From the NCBI GenBank assembly GCA_013426805.1, contig JACDZG010000084.1, positions 1 through 34,172 on the forward strand: a stretch of 34,172 nt of DNA, in the 5' to 3' direction. The notes under the pieces were generated by a model. That model was given only the letters and a program-made list of their open reading frames with translations. It did not search any database and was not told where the DNA came from. A program made the position numbers and the translations under genes. Shown here in pieces: positions 6,246-15,043 of the stretch. Within the stretch, counting starts at the first letter, position 1; every line of letters starts with the position of its first letter. The stretch is from Chromatiaceae bacterium. GTDB lineage: Bacteria > Pseudomonadota > Gammaproteobacteria > Chromatiales > Chromatiaceae.

Positions 6246-9200
6246 TTACTTCGCCGCCGGTGCCGGTGCAGCAACAGGCGCGGGCGTCGGGGCTTTTTTG
6301 ACCGCCAGGTGGGCCAGCTGCTCGTACATTTCAAAGCGCGTCTGCACATGCTGCTGGGCGAGTTGCAGATAGCGCTCGGCATCGTCGGGGTGGGTGCGGG
6401 TCAGCACGCTGAAGCGGGTCTCGCTGGACACGAACTCGCGGTAGGGGATGCTGGGCGCCTTGGAGTCGATCAGCAACGGATTCTCACCCTGGGCGGCGCG
6501 CCGCGGATCGTAGCGGAACAGTCCCCAGTGTCCCGAATTCACGGCCATGTCCTGCTGCCGCAGGTTGTGCGACAGGTCCACCCCGTGGGCGATACAGGGC
6601 GCATAGCAGATGATCACCGAGGGGCCGTCATAGGACTCGGCCTCCAGGAAGGCGCGCACGGTTTGTACGTCCTTGGCACCGAAGGCGACCGACGCGACAT
6701 AGACGTTCTCATAGGCCATGGCCATCATCGCCAGGTCTTTCTTGAAGCTCGCCTTGCCGCCGGCGGCGAACTTGGCAACCGCGCCCATCGGCGTGGACTT
6801 GGAGCGTTGACCGCCGGTGTTGGAATAGACCTCGGTGTCGAGGATCAGCAGGTTGACGTTGCGTCCGCTGGACAGCACATGGTCGACGCCGCCGTAGCCG
6901 ATGTCGTAGGCCCAGCCGTCGCCGCCGATGATCCAGACGCTGCGCTTGACCAATTGGCCGCAGATCCCTTCCAGGGTCCGTGCTTCCATGCCGGTCATGT
7001 CCTTGAGCTTCTCCCGCAGCGCCGCGACCCGTTCGCGTTGCTCGAAGATCCCGGCCTCGGTGGTCTGATCGGCAGTCAACAAGCCTTGAACCAGGGTCTC
7101 GCCGAGCTGGCTCGACAGCCGGGTGAGCAGTTCGCGGGCATGGGCGGCCTGCTTGTCGACGCCCAGGCGAATCCCCAGGCCGAACTCGGCGTTGTCCTCG
7201 AACAACGAGTTGTTCCAGCTCGGACCGCGTCCCTGGGCGTTGGTGGTGTAGGGTGTGGTCGGCAGGTTACCGCCATAGATGGACGAGCAGCCGGTGGCGT
7301 TGGCGATCAGCATGCGATCCCCGAACAATTGGGTCGCGAGCTTGATGTAAGGCGTTTCACCGCAGCCCACGCAGGCTCCGGAGAACTCGAACAGCGGCTG
7401 CATCAGCATCGCGTGCTTGATCTTGCTGGGTTCGAGTTGCGCCCGGTCGAAATCGGGCAGGCTCAGGAAGAAGTCCCAGTGCGGCTGTTCGGCCGCATGG
7501 AGTTCAGCCGCCTCGACCATGTTCAGGGCCTTGTGGTTGGGGTCCTTCCGGTCGCGGATGGGGCAAACCTCGGCACACAGACCGCAGCCGGTACAGTCGT
7601 CCGGGGCGATCTGGTAGCTGATGGAATGATTGGCGGGGAAGTCCTTGCCTTTCATTGGAGCATGCCGGAAACCCGCGGGGGCCTGGCTCAGCAGCTCGGA
7701 CGGATAGACCTTGGAGCGGATGGCCGCATGCGGACAGACCAGCGGACATTTGCCGCACTGGGTACAGAGCGCGTCGTCCCATTGCGGAAGTTGCAGCGCG
7801 AGGTTGCGCTTCTCGAAACGGGTGGTCCCGGTAGGCCAGGTGCCGTCGACCGGCATCAGGCTAACCGGCAGGTCGTTGCCATGACCGGCGAGCAGGATCG
7901 AGGTGATCCGCTGCACGAAATCAGGGGCATCGGCCGGCACCACGGGCGGGCGGTCGAAGGTGCTGCTGACCTGACTCGGCACCTTGACCTGATGCAGTCC
8001 GGCCAGCGCGGCATCGATCGCCTCATAGTTGCGGTCCAGCAGGCCCTGACCTTTCTTGCCGTAGGTTTTCTTGACCGCGGCCTTGATGTGCTCGATCGCC
8101 TCATCCTTGGGCAGGATGCCGGAGATGGCGAAGAAGGCGTTCTGCATGATGGTGTTGATGCGCCGCCCCATGCCGGTCTGCGCCGCGATCCCATAGGCGT
8201 CGATGACATAGAAGGTGATGTCCTTATCGATCATCGCCTGCTGCAGCTTGCGCGGCAGGTCGTTCCAGACCTGATCCGCCGGGGTGGCCGAATTCAACAG
8301 GAAGACGCCGCCCGTACGCGCCTTTTCGAGCAGATCGTAACGGGTGACGAAGTTCGGTTGATGGCAGGCGACGAACTTGGCCTCGTCCATGCCGACCAGG
8401 TAGGTGCTCGAGATCGGCTTGGGGCCGAAACGCAGGTGGCTGATGGTGACCGCGCCGGCCTTCTTGGAGTCGTACTCGAAGTAGCCCTGCCCGTAGTTGG
8501 GCGTTTCCTCGGCGATGATCTTGATCGAATTCTTGTTCGCCGATACGGTGCCGTCCGAGCCCAGGCCGTAGAAGACACAGGCGGTCACGCCGCCGGCCGC
8601 ATCGGGTCGGAAGCGCGGATCCCAGGGCAGGCTGGAATGGGTCAGGTCATCATGGATGCCGATCGTGAAGTGATTGCGGGGGCGTTCGAGTGCCAGCTCG
8701 TCGAACACGCCCTTGACCATCGCCGGGGTGAACTCCTTGGAGGAGATGCCGTAGCGCCCGCCGACCACGATCGGCATGGTGGCGCGCCGGCCGTCGGAAT
8801 AGGCCTGGGCCAGGGCCGTCACCACGTCTTTGTAAAGCGGTTCGCCGTCGGCGCCCGGCTCCTTGGTGCGATCGAGCACGCCGACCCGGGTCGCGGTGCT
8901 CGGCAGGGCGGCGAGCAGGCGGTCGGCGTCCATGGGTCGGAACAACCGCACCTTGATCATACCGACGCGCTCGCCGTGCGCGACCAGATGCTCTACCGTC
9001 TCTTCGGCGGCGCCGATGCTCGACCCCATCAGCAGGATGACGCGTTCGGCATTGGGTGCGCCGACATATTCGAACAGCCCGTACCGGCGGCCGGTCAGTT
9101 CGGCAAAGCGGTCCATGGTGCGCTGCACGATCTCCGGCAGCGCCTGGTAGTGCAGGTTGACCGACTCGCGTCCCTGGAAGCAGACGTCCGGATTCTGCGC

Positions 9201-9857
9201 GGTGCCGCGCAGGATCGGCCGGTCGGGATTCAGCGCGCGGGCACGGCAGGCCGCCACCAGGTCCTCGTCGATCATCGCCCGGATCACGTCCACCGGCAGT
9301 CGCGCGATCTTGGCGACCTCATGCGAGGTGCGGAAGCCATCGAAGAAATGCACAAAAGGTATGCGCGATTCCAGGGTCGAGGCTTGGGCGATCAGCGCGA
9401 AGTCCATTACCTCCTGCACCGACGCCGAGCACAGCATGGCATACCCGGTGGAGCGGCAAGCCATCACGTCCTGGTGATCGCCGAAGATCGACAAACCCTG
9501 GGCGGCCAGTGAGCGCGCGGCGACATGCAGCACCGTCGGCGAGAGTTCGCCGGCGATCTTATACATGTTCGGGATCATCAGCAGCAGGCCCTGGGACGAG
9601 GTAAAGGTCGTCGCCAGCGAGCCCGACTGCAAAGCGCCGTGGATGGCACCGGCGGCGCCGGCTTCGCTCTGCATCTCCATGATCTCGGGCACCGTGCCCC
9701 AGAGATTCTCGACTCCCTGGGCAGACCATTCATCCGACCACTCGCCCATGGGCGAGGCCGGGGTGATCGGGTAGATGGCGATGACCTCATTGGTCATATG
9801 GGCGACGTAGGCGGCGGCTTCGTTGCCGTCGAGGGTGACCATTGGCTGTTGGGACAT
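6246..9857 (-). CDS. nifJ: Pyruvate:ferredoxin (flavodoxin) oxidoreductase
   Basis: Single-chain enzyme of 1203 residues that converts pyruvate plus CoA to acetyl-CoA and CO2 while reducing ferredoxin or flavodoxin, in the cytoplasm. All domains are visible: the N-terminal pyrimidine/TPP domain (YPITPASPMGEWSDEW), the middle CoA and gamma domains (SRTLRFGPKPI-like region), two ferredoxin-type clusters (CTQCGKCPLVCP at about 695 and CTGCGLCAEVCP at about 753), the third-cluster/TPP domain starting CVGCGETPYIK at about 828, GDGWAYDIGYGG at about 977 and YSNTGGQRSKSTPMGA at about 1010. Length is full for the family. The ATG at 9857 begins the conserved MSQQPMVTLDGNEAAAYVAH. An unusual Ala/Pro/Lys-rich tail of about 20 residues ends the protein. 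In diazotrophs NifJ can feed nitrogenase, and with Rnf next door it likely belongs to low-potential electron supply; no nif structural genes are in view. Confidence 0.96.
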   Translation of the reverse strand: MSQQPMVTLDGNEAAAYVAHMTNEVIAIYPITPASPMGEWSDEWSAQGVENLWGTVPEIMEMQSEAGAAGAIHGALQSGSLATTFTSSQGLLLMIPNMYKIAGELSPTVLHVAARSLAAQGLSIFGDHQDVMACRSTGYAMLCSASVQEVMDFALIAQASTLESRIPFVHFFDGFRTSHEVAKIARLPVDVIRAMIDEDLVAACRARALNPDRPILRGTAQNPDVCFQGRESVNLHYQALPEIVQRTMDRFAELTGRRYGLFEYVGAPNAERVILLMGSSIGAAEETVEHLVAHGERVGMIKVRLFRPMDADRLLAALPSTATRVGVLDRTKEPGADGEPLYKDVVTALAQAYSDGRRATMPIVVGGRYGISSKEFTPAMVKGVFDELALERPRNHFTIGIHDDLTHSSLPWDPRFRPDAAGGVTACVFYGLGSDGTVSANKNSIKIIAEETPNYGQGYFEYDSKKAGAVTISHLRFGPKPISSTYLVGMDEAKFVACHQPNFVTRYDLLEKARTGGVFLLNSATPADQVWNDLPRKLQQAMIDKDITFYVIDAYGIAAQTGMGRRINTIMQNAFFAISGILPKDEAIEHIKAAVKKTYGKKGQGLLDRNYEAIDAALAGLHQVKVPSQVSSTFDRPPVVPADAPDFVQRITSILLAGHGNDLPVSLMPVDGTWPTGTTRFEKRNLALQLPQWDDALCTQCGKCPLVCPHAAIRSKVYPSELLSQAPAGFRHAPMKGKDFPANHSISYQIAPDDCTGCGLCAEVCPIRDRKDPNHKALNMVEAAELHAAEQPHWDFFLSLPDFDRAQLEPSKIKHAMLMQPLFEFSGACVGCGETPYIKLATQLFGDRMLIANATGCSSIYGGNLPTTPYTTNAQGRGPSWNNSLFEDNAEFGLGIRLGVDKQAAHARELLTRLSSQLGETLVQGLLTADQTTEAGIFEQRERVAALREKLKDMTGMEARTLEGICGQLVKRSVWIIGGDGWAYDIGYGGVDHVLSSGRNVNLLILDTEVYSNTGGQRSKSTPMGAVAKFAAGGKASFKKDLAMMAMAYENVYVASVAFGAKDVQTVRAFLEAESYDGPSVIICYAPCIAHGVDLSHNLRQQDMAVNSGHWGLFRYDPRRAAQGENPLLIDSKAPSIPYREFVSSETRFSVLTRTHPDDAERYLQLAQQHVQTRFEMYEQLAHLAVKKAPTPAPVAAPAPAAK

Positions 9858-9883
9858 CGATTGGTCTCGGGTGGTAAGTGGAA

Positions 9884-10204
9884 TTATGCCGGCGACGCGG
9901 TTGCGCCGTGACGCTCGAGTGTGACCTGACGAACGCGCTCAGCTGCCACTAGCCGCTCGTTACAGCGAAAAACAGCGGTTGGAGGCGTGTGGTTGAAAAC
10001 GACAGCGCGCGGCCCAAACTCCGCCGCGCGCTCCCGGGCGCGCGCGTAGTCTAGCGCAGGTCGCTTCCCTGCGTCATAGTAAATATTGCAGCAGTCGATG
10101 ATGTGATCCGGGGCGCACCAAGCAGCGCCACGCCTGTCGCGGTCCGGCGGCGGCTCGCGATAAGGCGCCACGCGCGCACCAAGATACGGCAGGCGCCGTT
10201 CCAT
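9884..10204 (-). CDS. Hypothetical protein, doubtful
   Basis: A 106-codon frame from ATG 10204, opening just after an in-frame TGA. The translation has protein-like stretches (HIIDCCNIYYDAG, ARERAAEFGPRAVVFNHTP, ERLVAAERVRQVTLERHG) and third-position base use a little less GC-biased than the neighbours. There is no good ribosome binding site and I do not recognise a family. It sits between rnfH and nifJ on their strand. It may be a real orphan gene, a decayed gene, or chance in high-GC DNA. Confidence 0.35.
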   Translation of the reverse strand: MERRLPYLGARVAPYREPPPDRDRRGAAWCAPDHIIDCCNIYYDAGKRPALDYARARERAAEFGPRAVVFNHTPPTAVFRCNERLVAAERVRQVTLERHGATASPA

Positions 10205-10257
10205 CCTGGCGATCTTGGCGCCCTGGCGTGGTCAGGTGACCGTCGGCCCATCAGGTT

Positions 10258-10280
10258 CTCTCAACCCCGCGGGTTCAGAG
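10258..10280 (-). terminator. Hairpin at the end of the rnf operon
   Basis: Ten-base arms CTCTCAACCC and GGGTTCAGAG pair with one mismatch around a CGC loop, starting 17 bases past the rnfH stop. No T-run follows, so it is a plausible but unproven end of the rnf transcript. Confidence 0.45.
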
Positions 10281-10297
10281 GCCAAGCCGACGCAGCG

Positions 10298-10591
10298 TCA
10301 GGAGTCTGCGGGCTCCCCTTTGCCGTCGTCGGCCTTCATGCGGGCCTTCGCGGCCTTGGGGTCCGCCGTGAGCGGGCGATAGATCTCGACCCGGTCGCCT
10401 TCCTCCAGCTTGGTATCCAGGGTGGTCACTTTGCCGAAGATGCCGACCTTCTGTTGGGTCAGGTCGATCTCCGGAAACTGCGCGAGGATGCCCGAGCGAT
10501 CGATCGCCTCCCGAATGCTGCTGCCCTCGGGGACCTCGACCGTCAGCCAGGCCTGGCGTTTCAGCAGGGCATAGGCAATGCCGATTTTCAT
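10298..10591 (-). CDS. rnfH: RnfH family protein
   Basis: Small soluble protein of 97 residues with the RnfH/UPF0125 beta-grasp signature: MKIGIAYALLKRQ, then VEVPEGSSIREAIDRSGIL, a KVGIFGK strand and the GDRVEIYRPL turn with the characteristic YRPL motif. The C-terminal 25 residues are charged (KAAKARMKADDGKGE), as in many members. The start at ATG 10591 matches the family start; the longer frame upstream would overlap rnfE. It follows rnfE by 10 bases and is the last gene of the cluster. Its exact role in Rnf assembly or function is not established. Confidence 0.92.
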   Translation of the reverse strand: MKIGIAYALLKRQAWLTVEVPEGSSIREAIDRSGILAQFPEIDLTQQKVGIFGKVTTLDTKLEEGDRVEIYRPLTADPKAAKARMKADDGKGEPADS

Positions 10592-10601
10592 AGCCGCGTC
10601 C

Positions 10602-11276
10602 TCACACGCTGTGAGCGCCGGCCATCTGGATGCCCTTACCCGCGCGGATGTCGAGCATGCGTTTGCCCACGACAATCAGGCCGGTGACCAGGAACCCGCC
10701 GGGCGGCAGGATAAACATCAAGATGCCCATGTCGGCCGGCATGACACGCATCTCCACAACCTTGAACGCGGGTCCCAGCAGCAGGGAGGCGTCGGCGAAC
10801 AGGGTGCCGGAACCCAGGATCTCGCGGACCGCACCGATCAGGGTGAGCGCCAGGGTGAACCCCAACCCCATGAAGATCCCGTCGACCAGCGACGGGAGCA
10901 CCGGTTCGCGCGAGGCGAAGGACTCGAGCCGCGCCAACGGCAGGCAGTTGGAGACGATCAGCGGGATGAAGAGCCCCAGCACCTTGTACAGTTCGTGCAT
11001 ATAGGCATTCATCGCCAGGTCCACGAAGGTGACATTGGCCGCCACGATCAGGATGTAAACGGGGATGCGGACTTCGCGGGTGATGTAGTTGCGAAACGTC
11101 GCCACCATCAGGTTGGAGGCGGCCATCACCACCGCGGTGGCCAATCCCATGCCAAACCCGTTGGTGGCCGTGGCGGTCATGGCCATGGTCGGGCACATGC
11201 CGAGCAGCATGACGAGGACGCCGTTGTTCTCCCACAGACCGTCGCGGACGATCCGGCCGTAACCAGGCGTGGCCAT
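10602..11276 (-). CDS. rnfE: Rnf complex integral membrane subunit E
   Basis: Inner-membrane subunit of the ion-pumping ferredoxin:NAD oxidoreductase, 224 residues with six hydrophobic segments, homologous to RnfA and to NqrD/NqrE. Visible conserved stretches are GLWENNGVLVMLLGMCP with the cluster-ligand Cys near residue 28, IYIL-type helices (IPVYILIVAANVTFVDL), LFIPLIVSNCLPLARLE with the second Cys, and GFTLALTLIGAVREILGSG. The start at ATG 11276 is chosen because TGATG joins it to the rnfG stop. RnfA and RnfE together are thought to hold a membrane [2Fe-2S] cluster by symmetric Cys residues. Confidence 0.96.
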   Translation of the reverse strand: MATPGYGRIVRDGLWENNGVLVMLLGMCPTMAMTATATNGFGMGLATAVVMAASNLMVATFRNYITREVRIPVYILIVAANVTFVDLAMNAYMHELYKVLGLFIPLIVSNCLPLARLESFASREPVLPSLVDGIFMGLGFTLALTLIGAVREILGSGTLFADASLLLGPAFKVVEMRVMPADMGILMFILPPGGFLVTGLIVVGKRMLDIRAGKGIQMAGAHSV

Positions 11277-11875
11277 CAGTGCACCTCCAAGAGTTGCGCC
11301 TCGTGGGCGGCATAGAAATCGAGCCCGGAGCGAATGGCGGCGACCGTCCCGCGGGGGGTGATAGTGGCCCCGGTAAACTGATCGAAACGGCCGCCGTCTT
11401 TTTTCACCGCCCATTTCGCGGCCGGTGGATCACCCAGTGACAGACCGGCGAACTGCAGAATCCAATCGCCCTTCTTCACCTCGATCTTGTCACCCAGTCC
11501 GGGGGTCTCCTTGTGGCTCAGCACCCGCACCCCCAGCACCCGGCCCGCGGCGTCGACGCCGAGCATGAACTTCATCTTGCCGGCATAGCCGGAACCGAAG
11601 ACCTCGAAGGCGACGCCGGTGACGCGGCCGTCTTTGAGTGCCCGGTAGACGGTCAGCTCCCGGCCGGCGTCGTCCCGCATCTGAATGGTATCGACCACGG
11701 GGTTGTTGTCGTGGATCGCGGTCGGGATCACCTGTCCGAGTGAATTTTGCCGGTCTTCCATGGCGCGGGCCACAATGGCGTCGTGGGTGACATACTCGGT
11801 GAGTGCGAGCGCCAGTCCGAAGCCGAGACAAAAAAGCCCCAGGATGACGCCATGGATCAGTGTCCGCTGTTTCAT
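11276..11875 (-). CDS. rnfG: Rnf complex FMN-carrying subunit G
   Basis: Membrane-anchored, periplasm-facing flavoprotein of 199 residues. It has one N-terminal membrane helix (HGVILGLFCLGFGLALAL), then an FMN_bind domain including YAGKMKFMLGVDAAGRVLGVRVL and HKETPGLGDKI. The covalent-FMN motif is F-T-G-A-T at 167-171, so Thr171 is the predicted phosphoester attachment site. Attachment needs an ApbE flavin transferase, which is not in the window. Overlaps rnfD by four bases (11872-11875) and rnfE by one base. Length is close to the usual for the family. Confidence 0.96.
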   Translation of the reverse strand: MKQRTLIHGVILGLFCLGFGLALALTEYVTHDAIVARAMEDRQNSLGQVIPTAIHDNNPVVDTIQMRDDAGRELTVYRALKDGRVTGVAFEVFGSGYAGKMKFMLGVDAAGRVLGVRVLSHKETPGLGDKIEVKKGDWILQFAGLSLGDPPAAKWAVKKDGGRFDQFTGATITPRGTVAAIRSGLDFYAAHEAQLLEVH

Positions 11876-12975
11876 CGCTGGCCCTCGACCGGCAAGGGTT
11901 CACCCTTGCGGGTGCGGCCGAACATCCGCGGCCGGGTGTACTGATCGATGATGGGGGTGAGCGAATTCATCAGCAGGACAGCAAAGGCCATGCCCTCGGG
12001 ATAGCCGGCAAAGGTGCGAATGACCCAGGTCAGCAGCCCGACGCCGAAACCGAACACCAGTTGTCCCTTCTGGGTGACCGGGGAGGTCACATAGTCGGTG
12101 GCGATGAAAAAGGCCCCGAGAATGGCCGATCCGGACAGGATATGAAAGAATCCGGGAGCGAAACGTGTCGGATCGAACGCGTTGAACAGGGTGCCCATCA
12201 CGAACAGGGTGCCGATCATCATGATCGGGATGTGCCAGGTGATGATGCGTCGCCACAGCAGGAAGATGCCGCCGAGCAGGATCAGGCCCGCTGAGGTCTC
12301 GCCTAAACTGCCCGGTTTGAAGCCGGTGGCCAGGTCCATCAGATCGGGCGCATAGGTCAGGGCGCTGCTGCGTCCGTATTCCTGCAGCGATTCGGAGACC
12401 GGTACGCCGCGCGACAGTTCAGTCTTCACATAGCCGAGTGCGGTGGCGGCGGTCACACCGTCGGGGGTTTCACCGGCGAAGGTGATGGTCATGGCCTCAT
12501 TCAGCGTGGGCGCACCGGTCGTAAACAAGGGGTGGGGTGCGACCCAGGCGGTCATGACCACCGGAAAGGACACCAGCAAGGCAACGCGGGCGACCATGGC
12601 CGGGTTGAACAGATTCTGACCCAGCCCGCCGAACGCCTGTTTGGCGAGCGGAATGGCGAACATGGCACCCAGGACACCGATCCACCAGGGTGCCCAGGGC
12701 GGCAGGGTCATCGCCAGCAGCCAGCCGGTGAGAATCGCCGAACCGTCCGACAGGGTCGCCGAGACCGGTTTCCCGGCCAGGACCAGGCAAGCCGCCTCGG
12801 CGACCACACAGGCACCGACGGTGACGGCAAACAGCAGAATGGCCGGCCAACCGAACAAGTAGAGATTGAACAGGGTCGCGGGCAGTAACGCCAGCAGTAC
12901 CATGAACATGATCCGCTGGACGGTATTCGCGGCGTGGGCAAAGGGCCCGCTACGGGTCGGTGACTCGCCAATCAT
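11872..12975 (-). CDS. rnfD: Rnf complex membrane flavoprotein subunit D
   Basis: Integral membrane subunit of 367 residues with about ten hydrophobic segments, related to NqrB. The covalent FMN site is the Thr of D-G-V-T-A-A-T-A-L (172-180), predicted as Thr178. Other family marks are LPPWAPWWIGVLGAMFAI, AFGGLGQNLFNPAMVA and the C-terminal ATDYVTSPVTQKGQLVFG with GYPEGMAFAVLLMNSLTP. ATG 12975 overlaps the rnfC stop by four bases (ATGA). The longer open frame upstream belongs to rnfC territory and is not used. Confidence 0.96.
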   Translation of the reverse strand: MIGESPTRSGPFAHAANTVQRIMFMVLLALLPATLFNLYLFGWPAILLFAVTVGACVVAEAACLVLAGKPVSATLSDGSAILTGWLLAMTLPPWAPWWIGVLGAMFAIPLAKQAFGGLGQNLFNPAMVARVALLVSFPVVMTAWVAPHPLFTTGAPTLNEAMTITFAGETPDGVTAATALGYVKTELSRGVPVSESLQEYGRSSALTYAPDLMDLATGFKPGSLGETSAGLILLGGIFLLWRRIITWHIPIMMIGTLFVMGTLFNAFDPTRFAPGFFHILSGSAILGAFFIATDYVTSPVTQKGQLVFGFGVGLLTWVIRTFAGYPEGMAFAVLLMNSLTPIIDQYTRPRMFGRTRKGEPLPVEGQR

Positions 12976-14429
12976 GCCCCAACCTCTTCGGTGGCAGCCA
13001 CTACCTTGGGTTTGCGAGCCAGGTTGGCGGCGCGTTGCGCGGCGATGCGTTCGACCCGTGTGGCCCTCGCTACCACCAGGGTCTTGGTCCGCTCGCTCTT
13101 GCGGCGTTCGCGTTCCTGGGCGTTCAAAGCCCCTTTCGCATAGTTGAAATAATGGACCAGCGGGATATGCGAGGGACAGACCCAGGAGCAACTGCCGCAG
13201 GACACGCAGTCCATGAGGCCGATCCGCGCAGCCCCTTCCAGATCGTCGTGACGGATATGGGCGGCGATTTCAACCGGCACCAAACCGCAGGCGCAGATGG
13301 CGACGCAGGAACCGCAGCGGACGCAGGGGTCGGCACGCCGGTCGTTGATCTCCTCGGCGGTGAGTGCGAGGATGCCCGAGGTGCTCTTGACGACCGGGAC
13401 ATCGGTGCCGGGCAACAGCGCGCCCATCATGGGTCCGCCTTGGACCAAACGCTCGGGGCGCTGCGCGAAGCCGCCGCAGAACGCGATCAGGTCGGATACC
13501 GTGGCGCCGATCGGCGCCTCGACATTCTTGGGCGTGCGCATCGCCTGCCCGCTGACGGTCACCACGCGCGCCACCAGCGGGCGGCCATGGCGCACCGCAT
13601 GGTGAACCGCACGGGCCGTGGCGACGTTGTGCACCACCACCCCGAGGTCCGCGGTGAGCTTGCGTGCGGGGGTCTCCCGGCCGGTGATCGCCAGGGTCAG
13701 GTGACGTTCGGACCCCATGGGGTATTTTGCCGGGACCGCGACCACTTCCAGATGGGGGTGGGCCTGCGCGGCGGCGGTCATGATCGCCAGCGCCTGCGGC
13801 TTGTTCTCTTCGATCGCCACCACGATCTTCGGCGCATTCAGGGCGTGGGCCATGATGCGGGCACCGTCGATCACTTCGTCCGCGTGTTCGCGCATGACCC
13901 GGTCATCGCAGGTCAGGTAGGGCTCGCACTCAGCGCCGTTGATCAACAACGTCTCAATGCGGTGACGGATCCCCAGATTCAGCTTGACCGCGGAGGGGAA
14001 GCCGGCGCCGCCCATGCCCACGATGCCGCACTCGGCGACCCGTGCCTCGATCGTCTGGGCGTCGACCGCGAAGGGATCGGTGATCGGTTCGGCCAGCCCG
14101 CCCCAGGCATCGGCGCCGTCGGGTTCGATCACGATCGTCGGCTGTGGCAGACCCGAGGGATGCGGGGCGGGGATCTCGGTGACTGCCGCCACGCGCCCGG
14201 AGGTCGGGGCATGCTGATTCACCGACACCTGACCCTGACGGCGCGCGATGACTTGGCCTTTGCTGACCAGATCGCCTTCGCCGACCAAGACCTCGGCCGG
14301 TACACCGATATGTTGCTGCAAGGGGATGTAGAGCCGACTCGGCAGCGGCAGCGCCTCAATGGCGCAGTCGCCGGTCAACTCCTTACGGTATTGCGGATGG
14401 ATACCGCCACGGATCGGGAATAGCTTCAT
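12972..14429 (-). CDS. rnfC: Rnf complex Fe-S subunit C
   Basis: Cytoplasmic subunit of 485 residues thought to receive NADH or NAD electrons through FMN and two [4Fe-4S] clusters. Seen are the N-terminal barrel-sandwich region, GMGGAGFPSAVKLNLG at about 136 (nucleotide/flavin fold, like NuoF), GAECEPYLTCDDRVMREH, and two cluster motifs CVRCGSCVAIC at about 370 and CVSCGSCSWVCP at about 410. The first cluster has Ala-Cys after its fourth Cys where a Pro is usual. The C-terminus is short, without the long Ala-rich repeats of the E. coli protein. A GGAG motif precedes ATG 14429. It lies 34 bases after rnfB. Confidence 0.96.
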   Translation of the reverse strand: MKLFPIRGGIHPQYRKELTGDCAIEALPLPSRLYIPLQQHIGVPAEVLVGEGDLVSKGQVIARRQGQVSVNQHAPTSGRVAAVTEIPAPHPSGLPQPTIVIEPDGADAWGGLAEPITDPFAVDAQTIEARVAECGIVGMGGAGFPSAVKLNLGIRHRIETLLINGAECEPYLTCDDRVMREHADEVIDGARIMAHALNAPKIVVAIEENKPQALAIMTAAAQAHPHLEVVAVPAKYPMGSERHLTLAITGRETPARKLTADLGVVVHNVATARAVHHAVRHGRPLVARVVTVSGQAMRTPKNVEAPIGATVSDLIAFCGGFAQRPERLVQGGPMMGALLPGTDVPVVKSTSGILALTAEEINDRRADPCVRCGSCVAICACGLVPVEIAAHIRHDDLEGAARIGLMDCVSCGSCSWVCPSHIPLVHYFNYAKGALNAQERERRKSERTKTLVVARATRVERIAAQRAANLARKPKVVAATEEVGA

Positions 14430-14463
14430 TCGCTTCTCCAGGGTCTGGCCATTCAGGCTGGTG

Positions 14464-15030
14464 TCATGCCGGACTCAAGTGGGAACGGCGGGACAGGCTC
14501 AAGGCCGCTGCATCGGGCTTGGGCCAGTGCCAGGTGGCCAGTGTATCGGGTATCTCGATCATGCGGATGGCGTGGGTCGGGCAGACCGCGGCGCACTTGC
14601 CGCAGCCGTGGCAGACCTCGCTGACCACCGTGTGCATCAGTTTATTGGCGCCCACGATACCGTCAACCGAACATTCCTTGAGACAGCGGGTGCAGCCGAT
14701 ACACAACTCTTCGACGATCTGCGCATAGGCCGGGACGCGTTTCGTATGGGCCGAGAGGTCGACCCGCACCCCCAGACGCTTGGCCAACTGCTCCGCGACC
14801 GCCTTGCCGCCCGGCGGGCACAGGGTCACCGTCGCCTCACCGCGCGCGAGCGCCGCGGCCGCTTGAGCGCAGCCGACAAAGCCGCATTGTCCGCACTGCG
14901 AGCCGGGCAGCAGCGCCTGGAGTTCCGCCTCCAGCGGATTTTCCTCCACCGCGAGCAGGCGCCCCGCGACGCCCAGCAAACCGCCCAGACCAAGGCCGAT
15001 GGCCGTGAGACTACCGACAGCGAGTAACAT
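14464..15030 (-). CDS. rnfB: Rnf complex ferredoxin-like subunit B
   Basis: Electron-entry subunit of 188 residues with an N-terminal membrane helix (1-22). A 4Fe-4S domain uses Cys46, 49, 54 and 71 (QCGQCGFVGC...LCPPGG). Two bacterial ferredoxin clusters follow: Cys110, 113, 116 and 120 (CIGCTRCLKECS) and Cys139, 142, 145 and 149 (CHGCGKCAAVCP). The first ferredoxin cluster has Ser where Pro usually follows the last Cys, so that cluster may be tuned differently. GAGGT lies upstream of ATG 15030. It should take electrons from reduced ferredoxin, such as that made by NifJ. Confidence 0.96.
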   Translation of the reverse strand: MLLAVGSLTAIGLGLGGLLGVAGRLLAVEENPLEAELQALLPGSQCGQCGFVGCAQAAAALARGEATVTLCPPGGKAVAEQLAKRLGVRVDLSAHTKRVPAYAQIVEELCIGCTRCLKECSVDGIVGANKLMHTVVSEVCHGCGKCAAVCPTHAIRMIEIPDTLATWHWPKPDAAALSLSRRSHLSPA

Positions 15031-15043
15031 GATGCGCTAGACC

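Noticed and set aside
6204-9512. 1102-codon open frame on the plus strand
   Set aside because: It lies wholly antisense to nifJ, whose protein matches its family end to end; long antisense frames are common in GC-rich codons.
12960-14423. 487-codon open frame on the plus strand
   Set aside because: Mirror frame of rnfC with no recognisable motif.
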